NCBI GenBank assembly: GCA_002943765.1
Contig: PQWQ01000010.1
Location: 126,501-190,500 of the forward strand
From: Psoroptes ovis
Taxonomy: Eukaryota > Arthropoda > Arachnida > Sarcoptiformes > Psoroptidae
Direction of reading: 5' to 3'
Length of the DNA: 64,000 nt
The notes under the pieces were generated by a model. It saw only the letters and a program-made list of their open reading frames with translations, did no database searches and was not told where the DNA came from. Shown piece by piece: positions 49,701-62,665 of this stretch; position 1 is the stretch's first letter, and every line of letters starts with the position of its first letter. The position numbers and the translations under genes were made by a program.

Positions 49701-52700
49701 GCGGTCATTGTGGTTGTTACGGTTGTTACTAATGACGTATTTAATCGATTTATCAATTGTTTAGGCTGCTGCTGCTGCTGTTGATGGTTCTTATAAATCG
49801 ACGAACATGTCATCATTGATGCCAAATCATTTATGGATGATGTTTTATCATTATCATTCAATGAAGACGATGGTTGTAAACGATTTGCTGCTGATGATAC
49901 AATAGCACTAGAAGATAATTGTTGTCCATCCAATGTTAATGATTCCACCTTAATTTAAAAAAATTTTCGAATAATTAAAAGATAATATAAATATAGCAAA
50001 GCATTCAGAATGAATACACAAAATTTAATTGAAACAATAATTGAATATAAATAAATCACAAATCATGTAATAACATTAACTATTTAACACATAATAATCA
50101 TTCACCCTTTTGATTATGGCAACCAACAACAACAATGACTGTCAGTGGCAGAATATTCTCGGTTTGTTAAGTGACAAAATTTTTTTCTTAGAAATCTTGG
50201 AAAAAACTCAATAAACAAAAGACAATTGTTGCGAAACTTGTTGTTTGTATGTTTGAAAATATAGAAATATAAATACAAAGATAAATTTAAAAACTCGAAG
50301 ATCAACACATCCACAGCCAACCAATCAACAACAACAACAACACGGTGCAAAAACATGTATCTACATACATACATGCATACATAAATCCACAAAAAATATA
50401 TTTGTTGATTGAAAGAGAAAATGTGTACGATGATTTTTGTTGTTTATAAATTTATAAATTTTTATATACATATTTGTATATATCAGAATGATTTTTTTAT
50501 ATACAGGATTTAAAGTTTTGATTCGTAGTTTTAAAATTAATTTTCGTAATTTTTAAATGTAATTTTAAATGAAAAAATTACGAAATTCAATTTTAAAACT
50601 ACGAATAAAAACTTTAAAAACGTTGTACAAATTAAATGTTTGCAGCATGTATAAGTGGCGTTTTCATCATATTTTAGTATCCTTAAATTATACATCCTTT
50701 TCTCTATTCATTCAATCAATCAATATGAAAATATATTGGTTATCTATTTTTCAGCAAAAAACAGATTATAACAAAGAATAATCATTCGTATTGGAATAGA
50801 GACGTATTATTAATTGATTGATTGATAATCATTGAAAATATTTGATTCGACACCACCACCACCAACACAAGCATATCATTGAATTGAAGCAAAAATTGTA
50901 TAAATACACACATAAACAGATTTTTTAATCACCAAAATGTGACAACGACACTTGTTGCTCGGTGCAAATGTTGTCTATCTGTGCATATGTGCAAAGCAAA
51001 TTAGAATGATGCTGCAATTTTCTATGCACACACACATTACACATACAAATATATATGCCAACATAGGAAAAATTTCGCATAATCATTTATTACAGGATTT
51101 CAAGTTTTAATTCGGAGTTTTAAAATTGATTTTCATAGTTTTGAATGCAATTTTGAACCGTGAAATAACGAAATTCAATTTTAAAATTATGAAATCCAGT
51201 TTTAAAACTACAAATTAAAACTTTAAAACTCTGTAATCATTTATATTAATTAGCAATCTAATTAGTCACTCAAACACAATCAAAACGACCTTTTACTCTC
51301 ACTGAACGAGTTGCAATTGAATGCAAATTGTGACTGCAAAACAACGAGCAAATCGCATGCAGCGATTGCATGAGAACATTGATAGATATTACGGAAATAA
51401 TTCAAAATAAACTCATTCGAACAAATCTATTTGGATAAATTCATATGTGAATCAAATTATTGTTATTGGATTCCATAAACTCATCCATTGGCCACACTAA
51501 ACTAAACTAAATGATAAACGATTTATGCATCGATACACACGCACACATTTCAAATACAAATAACTCTTTCGCTTATGAAAATCAGTCAGAAAAACTTGAC
51601 AGGTGTTTTAAGTGCTACAGTTTTGCACGAGTATTCAACTGATTTCATCAGAAATATATCATAAACTAGATTTTCTGTTCATTTCAAAAACAAAAGCAAA
51701 TGGCCAAAATTTTGAAATTTTTCAAAATGACAATTGGCCACAGCAGCCAATTGAAATAATCCGGAACTGACCGGAAATTTCTTTCCGTTTTTTCTCTTGA
51801 AATTTACGAAGCATCTCATGTGCGCAATTGAGATTGATTTCATTCAGAGAAAGACGTAATCATACGTCCAACGAAAAACTAAGAGATTCGAATGATGTTC
51901 TGATTAATTGCTTGAAATTCTCTCACATAAACAATCAAGATATGCATCCATCTAATGGCTGAAATCAAAGTATCAAAAATCATATGAGAATCACATACCT
52001 CAGAATTTTCATCATCATCATCATCGTCATCTTCATCATCAGCATCATTAGCAGCATCGATTACTAAATCATCACCATTTTTACCCCTTTGGCTATCACC
52101 ATTGTTATTCTTATCACTAATACGATCCATAGTGTTAGCAGATGTGGCTGCTGAAGATGTTGTTGATGCAGCAATTTTATTTTTTGATGAATTCGACTGA
52201 GATTTACGAAATTTGCGAACATTTTTAAGGTCTTTTTTCCACTGTTGAAATTGTTGTTGTTGGGTTTGTTGTAATGATTGATTATCGACAGTGCTGACAC
52301 CATTTTGCACTGATGATGAAGTGGAAATAATCATTTTTGTTTCATCGACGAAATCATGATCATTATTCTCATCATTATCAGCTAAATCGATTGTTTCAAC
52401 AACAAAATCTTCATCATCATCTTCATCTTCCTCCTCCTCTTCGTATATTTCATCGTCATCGTCGTCAGCATCCTCATCGTCAACATCTTCAGCATCAATT
52501 TCATTATCTCCATCTTCAACATCATCTACATTATGGTCATCATCACCATCATCATCAATATCTTCATCTTCGGATGCAAATAATTCAGCCATTAATGTCA
52601 TTTTATGTGTGGATAGCTGCAAGTTGAAAAAAAAATAAACACAAATTCGAATAAATTCATGACCATATGTTAATTCACTAAATCGTACAAACATACCTTG

Positions 52701-53212
52701 TCCGATATCAGACCAGCAGCTTTCATTATCGTTCGAACTTGTGCTGCAAACGCTTCATGATTCATATATGGTGATGGTGATGTTGTAACAGTTGTTGTAG
52801 CCGGTGCCAGTGATGTTAGTGTTGTGGTTGTTGATGTGATTGCATTTGTAGTATTGATGCTATTATTATTACTCATTAAAATATTGTGATGCAAAAAGCT
52901 GGATACATTAGGGTTATATGATAATATATTATTATCATTATTCGATGATGATGCGACAACATTTCCATTATGAATATGATTTTGATGATGATGATGAATA
53001 TGTCCATTCATTGTTGAACGTATTTTATCGGTTAACAATGTAATTATTGGATCATTTGAGTTCGATTGTTGTTGCTGCAATTTTGTTGATGATGATAAAT
53101 CATTTGTATGATGACCATTCATTGATTTTGTTGCAATTATTGTTGAAGATTTCGATGTTGTCGATGATGCTACAGTTCTCGTTGATAATTGTTGATAATT
53201 CGATTTTTCCAT
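37714..53212 (-). CDS. mask: Mask / ANKHD1-ANKRD17 homologue: multiple ankyrin repeats, single KH domain (8 coding exons, 4341 aa)
   Basis: Very large cytoplasmic/nuclear scaffold; Mask-family proteins are Yorkie/YAP cofactors and act in receptor tyrosine kinase signalling. Coding exons: 52697-53212, 51999-52616, 49663-49948, 44692-49590, 41628-44625, 38022-41556, 37811-37957, 37714-37740; all GT-AG and in phase. Exon 2 encodes about 206 very acidic residues; exon 3 opens with VESLTLDGQQL, like EVESFILDQ of ANKHD1. Ankyrin block 1 (about 640-1104) has 14 clear repeats; block 2 (about 2448-2782) has 10. A basic stretch (RKAAAARRRERRKQKKK) follows block 2. The KH domain (about 3240-3320) has VIGRAGCNINTIREISGAHI with its GxxG loop. 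Long Gln, Asn, Ser, His and Thr runs separate the domains. The short last exon ends QWNTSWNN. Drosophila Mask is of similar size (about 4000 aa). Confidence 0.93.
50502..50626. mobile_element. Family B inverted-repeat element, copy 2
   Basis: 125 bp bounded by TACAGGATTTAAAGTTTTGA and AAAACTTTAAAAACGTTGTA, with inner inverted blocks such as AAAATTAATTTTCGTAAT. No coding capacity. TA ends and the inverted repeat suggest a Tc1/mariner-type non-autonomous element. Confidence 0.7.
51091..51235. mobile_element. Family B inverted-repeat element, copy 3
   Basis: 145 bp bounded by TACAGGATTTCAAGTTTTAA and TTAAAACTTTAAAACTCTGTA-type ends. It shares the GAGTTTTAAAATTGATTTTC and GAAATTCAATTTTAAAA blocks with the other copies. 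Confidence 0.72.
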
Positions 53213-55965
53213 TATTCATTCGATTATTATCAAAAAACATGCATAAATAACTGTGATGAATTATCAACATATTTTTAGATTAGCTAGATGTTTTCGTTCA
53301 TATTCAATCATTGAACAATGATGCCTCTTAAATTCGAATCGTTATAGATGCTCAAGTTCGATTCAATTTACCTAAATAATAAGAAAAAATTCATAATTAG
53401 AATATCAATTATTAAAAAAAAATAAAAATAAAATAAGGACAGGGAAAAAGCTCATCAATTCATGATACACCTGCTGCTCACCTATTCGATATCCACTCAC
53501 ATAAACACCTTTCAAATCATCGAATCAAACAAGTTCAAATTGAAACACACACAGTCAAAACAATCAGCTAAAAAATCATTCGAATTCTGCTCCAATGCTA
53601 CAGAATCGAAGAGATGATTCAATTTGAGCACACAAAACAATTTTAAGAATCAAAAACAAAATACACATTCGTGGAATAGTTTGAAAAATATACTTTTAAG
53701 AAGCAATGAATATCTTTAAAATGACAAATACCTTGGACCTAGAACATACACATATGGGACAGAATCGAATATTTTTGGAGAAATTTCAAATTTTCATTAA
53801 GAATTTCACAAATAATAATAAGCATCAAAATAATTACACTCGAAAAAATAATTTACTCACAATATTTTTACTCAATAAACACACACACAAAATACACAAA
53901 CTAATACAATTGCTCAACAACAACAGCAAACAACATTTTTACATTTTTCAAATACAACACACACACATACAAACACATCGTTTTAAATAAAATAAAAAAT
54001 TGAATAAATACAAGAGAAAATATTAAACTAAACTAATGTGTGGATATGTCGATGAAGAGAAAGGCAGATATGCACAAGCAACACTAAAATCATTATTTTA
54101 GCCTTATTTATATCTTATATCTTCTCTTTTTCTTAAGGCATAAATGAAGCTTATAAGCTAAACCATGAGCATCATCAAAAATAATTCTATGAATATAAAT
54201 TTGTGAATGGTGCATGAATATAATGATTGTAAAGACGACAGCAGCTAAGATTTGGTCGATATGACAAAAACCACTTTTTCAAAGGAATTCTCGGCACAAA
54301 TGCATCAATGGATGGATGGATGATTCAATTCGAAAACAAATGTGGTCATGGGTCGTCTGACTGAACATTCTAAATGTGTTTTGGGAATATTTACCTTAAA
54401 ATTCTGAAGACCAATTTGTATTTATCGACTGATGAATAACCAGAAATTAATAATAGTAAACGATTGTTTGTGGTTGATGATGTTGGATGATACAAAAGTG
54501 GCGTGGTTTTATAGCAGGGGTTTATTCTGCTTATTTGATTTTTTCAAAGAAAAACAGATGAATTTTGATGGAAATTCCAAAATAATCATTCACATTTAAA
54601 TTAATTCAATTGATTTTCAATTGTAAAAGATGAATTAAACAATATTTGACCACAAATTATCACAAAATTTTCTTAAAGTTTACAAATGTTTGTTTTTGTC
54701 GAAAACAAAAATGAGCAATTCTTTGAGATTCGAAAAGAGTCAAAAGTATGAAACAAACAAAACAAATCGATTCAATAGATGTTCGAGTTTAATTATCGAT
54801 TCTTGAAACAATTCATTTAACAAATTCATTAATCCTTTTTTTGATAGAAAATATAAACATACACACACACACATTTATTCAATTTATTCTTCACATTATT
54901 TGTTACTTTTGAACACATCACACATTGTGAATGGATAAATGTGAATATGTATTTTTCATTCACTTTGAAATATGTGAAAGCTGAAAGCAGAAATATAACT
55001 CAATTCAAGTTTTTTTTTCAACAAACAAACAAGCAAACAACCACCACCTTTCGATGTAATTGTGACAATAATAACAGCCAATGGGGCATCACTATCGCCA
55101 CCACCACCACTATCAATTATAATTTATGTGAAATCATTCATTTAGCGACAGCTAGTGATGAAATTTAGAACTATTATGTCACGCTGTTTTTGAATCAATC
55201 TTTTTAAATTTGAGTTCAGACAACAGATGGCGCTGATGTGTTATGGTTTGAAACAACCTTTGAATACCTAATTGATTAAGATTAAAGCAATTAACTTAGA
55301 AATAACAAATCATAATGATTTAATAATAATGATCGGGATAATGAAAGAGACAAATCAACAACAAATATTTTAAGAATTGAAAAATAGAAAATTAAAAGTA
55401 TTGAGGGGTAGATGATGACGAAAACAAAGGTATTAGGAAAGGTGAAAAATTAATTATGTTTGAAATATTTGAATAGAATTTCAAAACTAAAAAAAAATTC
55501 TGTGATAAAACTTGGACGCTCGAAAAAAATAATATTAATTAATCATTCAATGATTATTCAATGATAACGAGTAATAAATAAATAATAATAATCGTATTAT
55601 GTATGACGACCAAAAAAATCAATTTATGAAAGATGCTTGATTTTTGAAATAGGTGTTGGGTGTGAGATTTGGATTTATAAATGTAAATAATGATATCATT
55701 AAATGTTTACACATGTTCATTAATTTGCACTGCGGTTTTTTTCTCGCTGTCATTCATCGATCATCCAATAACTAATGAATGAATTATTATGACCAGCAAA
55801 CAATAACAAAAATCAATGTTCAAGCAATCAATCCCAATGGTTCGACTAGGTTCGTGTGTGAACATTCAATGAAATTTTTCTAAAAATAAAGATTTTTAAA
55901 CCAAAGGAATGTGTGTTTTGATTAAATTACATTCATACAATTAGAGCATTAGAATTCAATCTGGT
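53213..55965. other. Mask upstream region and myotubularin 3' flank
   Basis: 2.75 kb with no supportable gene. The left part should carry the Mask 5' UTR and promoter; the right part is the 3' side of the myotubularin gene. It contains CA microsatellites and AT-rich DNA. No FYVE-type Cys-rich frame is visible downstream of the myotubularin stop. Confidence 0.5.
53372..53481 (-). other. Probable 5' UTR intron of Mask
   Basis: On the minus strand ATAG|GTGAGCAG forms a good donor, and TTTTTTCTTATTATTTAG a strong polypyrimidine acceptor 110 bp later. The acceptor is 159 bp before the Mask ATG. Inferred from splice signals only. Confidence 0.4.
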
Positions 55966-58900
55966 TCATTTTTCAAAATTCAATAATCTTGTTAATCGTT
56001 TGATCATATTCTAAAATGAGAAAATAATATAAAATTAATTGTAATTAAATATTTGAAAATTTTCTAAAAATACCTTATGATAAAAGATCAATTGCTGTAA
56101 TTGTGAACGATTAAACAATTCATTATCATAAATATAATAAGGATTAATGAAATTATTATTATTATAACTGTAATTATTATTCAATAATTGTCCATCAATA
56201 TCGATCAATGAATGTATTGTTGCTGACTTATTGCTGGTAGAAGTCAATGACAAATTATTGTAATCATTATTTCTTTTGTCAGAAATTAATGGTTTTGAAT
56301 TGAATGTTTGATTTGATTGCTTTTGATGTTGTTGTTGCTGCTGCTGTTGTTGTTGTCGTCGTAAATAATGATAACAATCTTCAATATCACTGCTTTCTTC
56401 ATAATTTTTATTATGATTATTGTTATTATCATGATTTATCATTGATTTTTTTGATTGTATTCGATTATCATCACATTTATTATCCATATCATTGTTACCA
56501 TGAACATTTGTCATCATCATAAAACCATTTGTTGTTGTTTGATTAATAATAAATTGATTATAACGTTTCAATAGACATGTATCACTTAAATGTTGTTTAG
56601 ATATCATTAAATTCGATGTTTGATCGAATAATTGATTTAAATTTGATTTATCATTATGATAATGAAGAGTATTATTCAATGTTGTTGTTGTTGATTGTTT
56701 TGATGGCGCTGCTGCTGGTAAGTGTTGTTGTTGTTGTTTCATATCATAATTTGCAAGACTTTCATAAGATGCCGAACGATTTAGATCACATTTTGACTGT
56801 GATTGACATTTAATATCATGATTGCAATAATAATCTAAGAGTTCATCATTCGGCATATTCAATGCGGTTACTGTTGATGTACGATTCGTAACATTACATA
56901 TGCCATTACATGAAGATGATATTGCCATGTTTGCTGTCATATAATTACAATTATTCGATACTGGTACATATATTTCATTCCAAAATATTATATCTTTTAC
57001 GCGACATGATGGGCGCAATACCTGTTATTATGAAATCAGAGATTAGATATCAATTACTTATTGAAATACAAATATAATTACCTCTAAGGTTGGCATATAA
57101 AGATAATTGATGAAATTAGAACGATTCATTTCGAAATATGACCATAATGAAATCGTTTTACTATACACTTGATTAATATAACGTTCTTGAACATTATTAC
57201 ATATAAATGTACCGAATAGACATGAATATGAATGATAGACCAGTTTCATCTACGAATTATCAGGGGAATAAGAATCAATAGTATAAAATAGAGATTCAAC
57301 AAATACTGACCAGATAGCAAACATTAAATTCAAATTCACGAGGAAATTGTTTCAACAATTGATGCACACAATCAACCCATTGTAAAAATACTGGACAACG
57401 TTCATTCGGATCAATATTCAATAGGCTACTACGACAACGATCGCTAAATTTATGTCCATATTGCAACCATTCTTTTTGGATCAATATTTGAAAACCATCA
57501 ATCGTTCGATAATATGGATCCAGCATTAATTCAGCTAATGCAATCACTTGTGGTGTCCGGTCCCAGCCATCAGAACAATGCACCAGTACGGGCCTTTTCT
57601 GTATTGTTACGGCATCAACGACAACGATCGCCGCTTTTAAAAGACTAGCTAAATTATGTAACCATTTCGTATTGTCCAACAATGTATACCAACTATTTAA
57701 TCAAGAAATAAAAGATTAATCAAATTGAAAATGAAATAAAAGAAATATCTTACTTTGATTGATCAATTTGTGATGATTCACAAATATATCTAAGACTATA
57801 GAAACTTTTACGTATGCTATGTATATTGTTCAAACTCATAAATTGTATATCACAATTAGTATAATATTCTGGACATTCACATCCACCACCCATTGCACGA
57901 TTTGCGAATGCAGCCGTATATGATCTTGCATCCAATATCAACAGTTTATTATTTGTATCGTTTTCATCATTCGATTCATGCTGTTGCTGATCTTCATAAT
58001 AATTTTTTATCGATGATTTTGTAACATTACCATTCGATAATCCATTTGTGTTGGATTTATTTTTATTAATAGAAAAGTCTGAATTACCATTGGCAATTGT
58101 AGCATTACCATTTGATACAACCGATGCATGGCTAGTCACTTTATCATCGACGATATGTTCTTTATTAATTTTCAAATTATCTTTTTGGCATATTTTCAGC
58201 ACGGTTTGTAGCATTATTTCATCTTGATTACAACGATAACCAAACCAACCAATTATTGGCTGTGATGAGCGCATTATAACACATCCATTTTTCTTATTAC
58301 GCCACACAACAACCGGTATACGGCGAGAATAACGAAAATTGGCAATATATTCTAAATCATCATCACTAATTGAATTCGGTACAATAAATGATTTCGGATA
58401 ACTATGACTGAATTTAAAATCATTATTTTTATTACAAATACGCCAATTATTTACATCAAAATCGAGACGTTCGAATTCGATTCTTGTCAAATAATCTTCA
58501 TCACTATTTTTATTGAGTTGGTTATCGTAATTTGAATACATTTTTGTCATTAACTTTTCATTTATTCTGTATAAATCAAATAATCTTCTATCTAATTGAT
58601 GTTTCTGTTGTTTTAGCCGTTCAAATTGATTATTATTATTAACATCATTATCTTTCGAGTCATTTGTGAATGTTGATGAATTGAATTTTCTATTCAATTC
58701 TCGATAATATTGAAAACAAAATAATTTATCATAATCAATTTCTTGCATATCACATAAACGTTTATACCATTGTTGTACTGATTCATTATTATCGAATGTA
58801 ATAACGAATGATTCAATATATTTTGTGTAGATTGTGAGGAAATAAATGTCACGTATTTCTAAATAATCAATATTATTGATTGGTATGAAAAATTCTTTTG

Positions 58901-59657
58901 GTTGATTTTTATCATATAACATATGATGATGGTATTCATTCAATTTGTTAATTTGTTGATTATTATAATTTAAATTGTTTGTCTTGTTAATTCTATCTTG
59001 TTGCAAATTGTCTTCATCATTATTATTACTAATATTATCATTTAATATTGTTACATGTTCATGTGTATTATTATCGTTTGTTGAATCACAGTTAATGCCA
59101 CCATTTTGATATCTGACCACTGTATTACTAATACCATTTTTAGCATCTAATTGCTTGGGTGATGATTGCGACTGATGACATGATGATGTCAAATGATGCT
59201 GTTGGCAGGACAAATTCATTGATGATGATGCTAATGATAGTCTCTTATCATAAATATTTTTAACAAATAGACGATAATTGGTTAAATAAATTTGATATTC
59301 ATTTGTCGTTTCATTTGTTATCAATTTTTCACCATACAATAAATGAAATGGTGTTCGCGATACCTGTTGCTGATCATTTGAATCATCATGATCATTGGCA
59401 GCTTCTTCATTATTAAAATTATTGTTGTTAGCATTATTATCATTGTTAGAAGATAATTCACTTGATGTATCACTCGAGCTATTTGAATTGGTCGTGATCG
59501 GTGTTTCTGAATCATTATTTCTAGACAATATACACCCATCATTGTCATCTGTTATATCAGAATTTTGATTCTGATGTGGCTGTTGTCGTAGTTCATCATG
59601 AACATCATCATTTTTATTATTCATCAACATTGTCGATAATTTGTTTGATTCATCCAT
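55966..59657 (-). CDS. MTMR3: MTMR3/MTMR4-type myotubularin phosphoinositide 3-phosphatase, FYVE not seen (5 exons, 1148 aa)
   Basis: Lipid phosphatase family acting on PI3P and PI(3,5)P2 at endosomal membranes. Exons 57754-59657, 57311-57692, 57082-57249, 56074-57021 and 55966-56010 join in frame. The first 100 residues are Asn/Asp/Ser-rich. A PH-GRAM domain begins near 102 (PFHLLYGEKLI). The phosphatase core includes RIPVVVWRNKKNGCVIMRSSQ (about 440) and MGGGCECPEYYTNCD (near 575), then the active site HCSDGWDRT with Cys674 and Arg680. Downstream GHKFSDRC, NERCPVFLQWVDCVHQL and SYSCLFGTFICNN are diagnostic of the MTMR3/4 branch. The last 316-codon exon is mainly Asn/Gln-rich. The protein ends NMIKRLTRLLNFEK, whereas vertebrate MTMR3/4 carry a C-terminal FYVE zinc finger. 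The phosphatase should be active from its residues. Confidence 0.9.
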
Positions 59658-60857
59658 TTATTTATTAAATTTTATAAATAAACGAACAGACAATTCCTAA
59701 ATAATCATTGAAAATCATTAATTCAATGGATAAATTTAAATAAGCAAAAGAAATTTAAATTCATTTGAACCGAATTCAACAAATACATGTTAACAAATTG
59801 TTGATTAATTAATCAGTTGAATGTATACAAAATGTAATATCAAAAGAACTTTGTACTTAAACATAATTACACATTCAATGATAAATTTGTCAAACATGAA
59901 CATAAATATCAAAACCAAATTTTTCTTGAATTGAACAATTTCATAGATAATCAAACAATAATGATTTTTGATGACATAAATTACGTCATAAATCCTAAAT
60001 TTTCTTCTCTTAAAATGTAATCTTAAATAATCGATGTTCGACTCTTCGACTCATTTGAAAACATTTCAAAATTAAATGGAAGATTAAAAGACAAACAATA
60101 TGCATACCTAATAATGAAATCGGATGAGGATAAACATTGAACAAGCGAGGAAAATTACATTTTTCCAAATATATGACATGAAACGGTAAGATTAGTTGAA
60201 ATTTAGCTGAATTAAATGAAAGTATTTCCAAAATTGATTCGATGAATGATTGGATTTGAGCGAATAAATTCATTTATTATTTCAATTAAGATGCACTTTT
60301 CTTTTCAATCTTAAACGATGCTTCTCAATCCAATCGAATGTTAATCAATTTGTTTCTCGGCCAGTAAACAAACAAACAAAATTAAATCCGACCAAAAAAC
60401 AAAACAAAAACAAATTCGTCGTCGTTTTGTGTTTGTTTTGGAAAAAAATTGAAAATTCTATTTCATGGTAATACCGCTAGATCTCACTCACAAAATTCGA
60501 AAATTTTACTTCCCCTTTGCGTTGTAGCAGCATATTTCGAAGTTAAGGAAACGCTTCATTCCCTTTAATAAATACCGTTTATCAAACATTGATCAATGCC
60601 ACTACTTTTTTGGCATTAAAATTACGCCATTGCGGCTCTAATCGCTTTGAAAACATCTGTTTTTTCTTTTTTGAATTTTTATCATCATAATTTGATGAAT
60701 TGACGGAAATTGTTTCCAAAATAGATTACGTTAATTGAATAATTTTATCTTCCTCATGTTTTTTGATGAGTTTATTCGTTTATTGCATTCATTCATTAAT
60801 TTATTTAATTAAAATATTTATTTTAAATCAATTTTGAGAACATTTTTTTGTCAATTT
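59658..60857. other. Intergenic region, myotubularin upstream and CD36-like 3' flank
   Basis: 1.2 kb of AT-rich DNA. It should contain the myotubularin promoter and 5' UTR. The 87-codon minus-strand frame at 60010-60273 shows no known domain. Nothing else is recognised. Confidence 0.5.
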
Positions 60858-62665
60858 TCAATGATTTTCAATCGGTTCTACTGAACTAGGTCTCAGTATT
60901 GTTCTATCTTCGCTTGATCCATTTTTATTAGTTTTAATCTGTGATAATTTATTGATTGAACAAAACATTTAAATGTCTCCATTTTTTTGTTAATTTAAAT
61001 GACTTACTTTTGTATAGCTCCATCTGGTGACTAATATAACAAATACGAAAATTGATGAGAAACATATTGAATAGATGAGGATAATAATGAAATAGATTGG
61101 ATATATGATTAATCTAAACTCATTGACTAAATCGTCAGTGATAATAGCTCTTTTACGCAACCAAATTAATGGTAAATAAGTGGGTCTGACTTTTTGGAAG
61201 TCTCTTAAGTGTGAAATTGGTTCCAAAATAGCATTAATTTGTATTTTTTCTTGCCCTTGTAACGGTGATCCAGTTATCTGTTATTCAAATGGATAAAAAT
61301 TAGTTAATTTGACAAAATCATTACATGGAAATGGCTTACTGGATCAACATCAATGACGCCTTCATGAAGCTCCGGTACCGGACGTAAATTTTCCACATTA
61401 TTCAATATGTCTTTATTTGCATATAAAAAATGTGGAAATGAATATGCTAATGGTGCACCAGACAAACAACGACGTAGATCAAATATGCCATCACACTGTT
61501 TAGGATTGTCGAATGCCTTACAATAACATTTATTAAATGGATTTTTCGTCGGTGATGCGAATAGTTTGGAATCAGGTCCAAAACGATAAGCAATAAAACC
61601 TTTGACCATTGATATTGTTTTATATGATAATTTAAAGCTACGACATAGATCATGTGTGAATACATATTGGTCCGAACGTTGAACATTTGGTCCCAAAGTA
61701 CTAGCTTCGGTACCATTCAATGCATTACATTCATAATCATCATAAAAATTCAATGATGTTTCACCTTTGAATGAATACATTTCTAATACTTTGGTATCAT
61801 GTTGACCAGTATATGTTTGATATGGACCATTAACGGTACCATTTTTTATCCATAAAAAACCAAATTTATTATCAGGCATACCAGTATCGGGCAATTTAAT
61901 GCCAAATATACGCAACGGTTTTGTCAATACATCGATAGTGTCAAGAATACGGAACGGATAACCATTCAACACTTCATTGGCTGTTATATTTGTTTTGATA
62001 GCCGATTCACCATGTATCAAGAAAATGAAGCTGACAATATTGAATATTATTAGATTCAATCCAAAATTAATCGGTAATTTTTTGATCAATGATTGTATTG
62101 TACAAGCGAATGCCTAAATAATAATTACCAAATATGTCAAACTGAATCGTTTAATCAATCAATCAATCCAACTTACATAGGCCGGAAAATTCAGAATATT
62201 CAGGCGATCGGTTAATTTGCCAGCGGATTCTTTTGGTTTGAAATAAAATTTCTCAATATCCATAAATGTCACTATACGATTATCATTTTCGAATGATATG
62301 ATATCTTTAAACATTGATAATCTATGAATGATTCGATCACAAATGTTAATCATTTGAATTAATTAAAATAAAATAATTAAACGTGTTTACTTGTAAGAAT
62401 ATGGACCATGTTCGCGTAATTTTGCACGTTCATTGCCGGCCATAAATTCATAGGGATTTTCAATCGAAAATATAAATACATCCACTGTAATCGGTACTGG
62501 GGGATTTTGCCATTTCTTAGTAAAATCGTTCGGCTCATCAGTGATAGCGATTTGTGTTCGAATAAATGAAAATAATAAATCGAAAAATTTCAAATAAAAA
62601 ACACCACTAATTAAAATTACAATAAATGTGATGACTAATTGTTTTTCAACAGGCTTAAGAGCCAT
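60858..62665 (-). CDS. CD36/SCARB/LIMP-2 family scavenger-receptor membrane protein (5 exons, 514 aa)
   Basis: Two-pass membrane glycoprotein with a large ectodomain that binds lipids or lipoproteins at the cell surface or lysosome. Exons 62391-62665, 62177-62321, 61340-62113, 61008-61277 and 60858-60938 join in frame to 514 residues, typical of the family. N-terminal membrane segment: LVITFIVILISGVFYLKFF. The family signature EHGPYSYK follows. The ectodomain has six cysteines in exon 3 (YEC, DLC, KCYC, KQC, RRC), matching the conserved disulphide set, plus PHFLYA and DVDP|ITGSPLQGQEKIQIN across the exon 3-4 junction. C-terminal membrane segment: IYFIIILIYSICFSSIFVFV. The last exon gives a 26-residue cytosolic tail; reading through the AAA|GTAAGT donor instead ends VSHLN. 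Which branch (SCARB, LIMP-2, SNMP) is not resolved. Confidence 0.92.

Larger units (their letters stand above)
49949..51998 (-). other. Mask intron 2, with two family B elements
   Basis: A 2.05-kb intron between the acidic exon and the conserved VESLTLDG exon. It holds two family B inverted-repeat elements about 0.6 kb apart plus AT-rich unique sequence. No gene is seen. Confidence 0.7.

Noticed and set aside
52337..52627. His-rich plus-strand frame
   Set aside because: Exact antisense of the acidic Mask exon; GAT repeats read as ATC on the other strand.
52616..53212. Apparent reordering of the KAAGL...LSTHK segment in Mask relative to vertebrate EAAGIGKLST
   Set aside because: Similarity is only a few residues in a low-complexity N-terminus and could be chance; not enough to claim domain shuffling.
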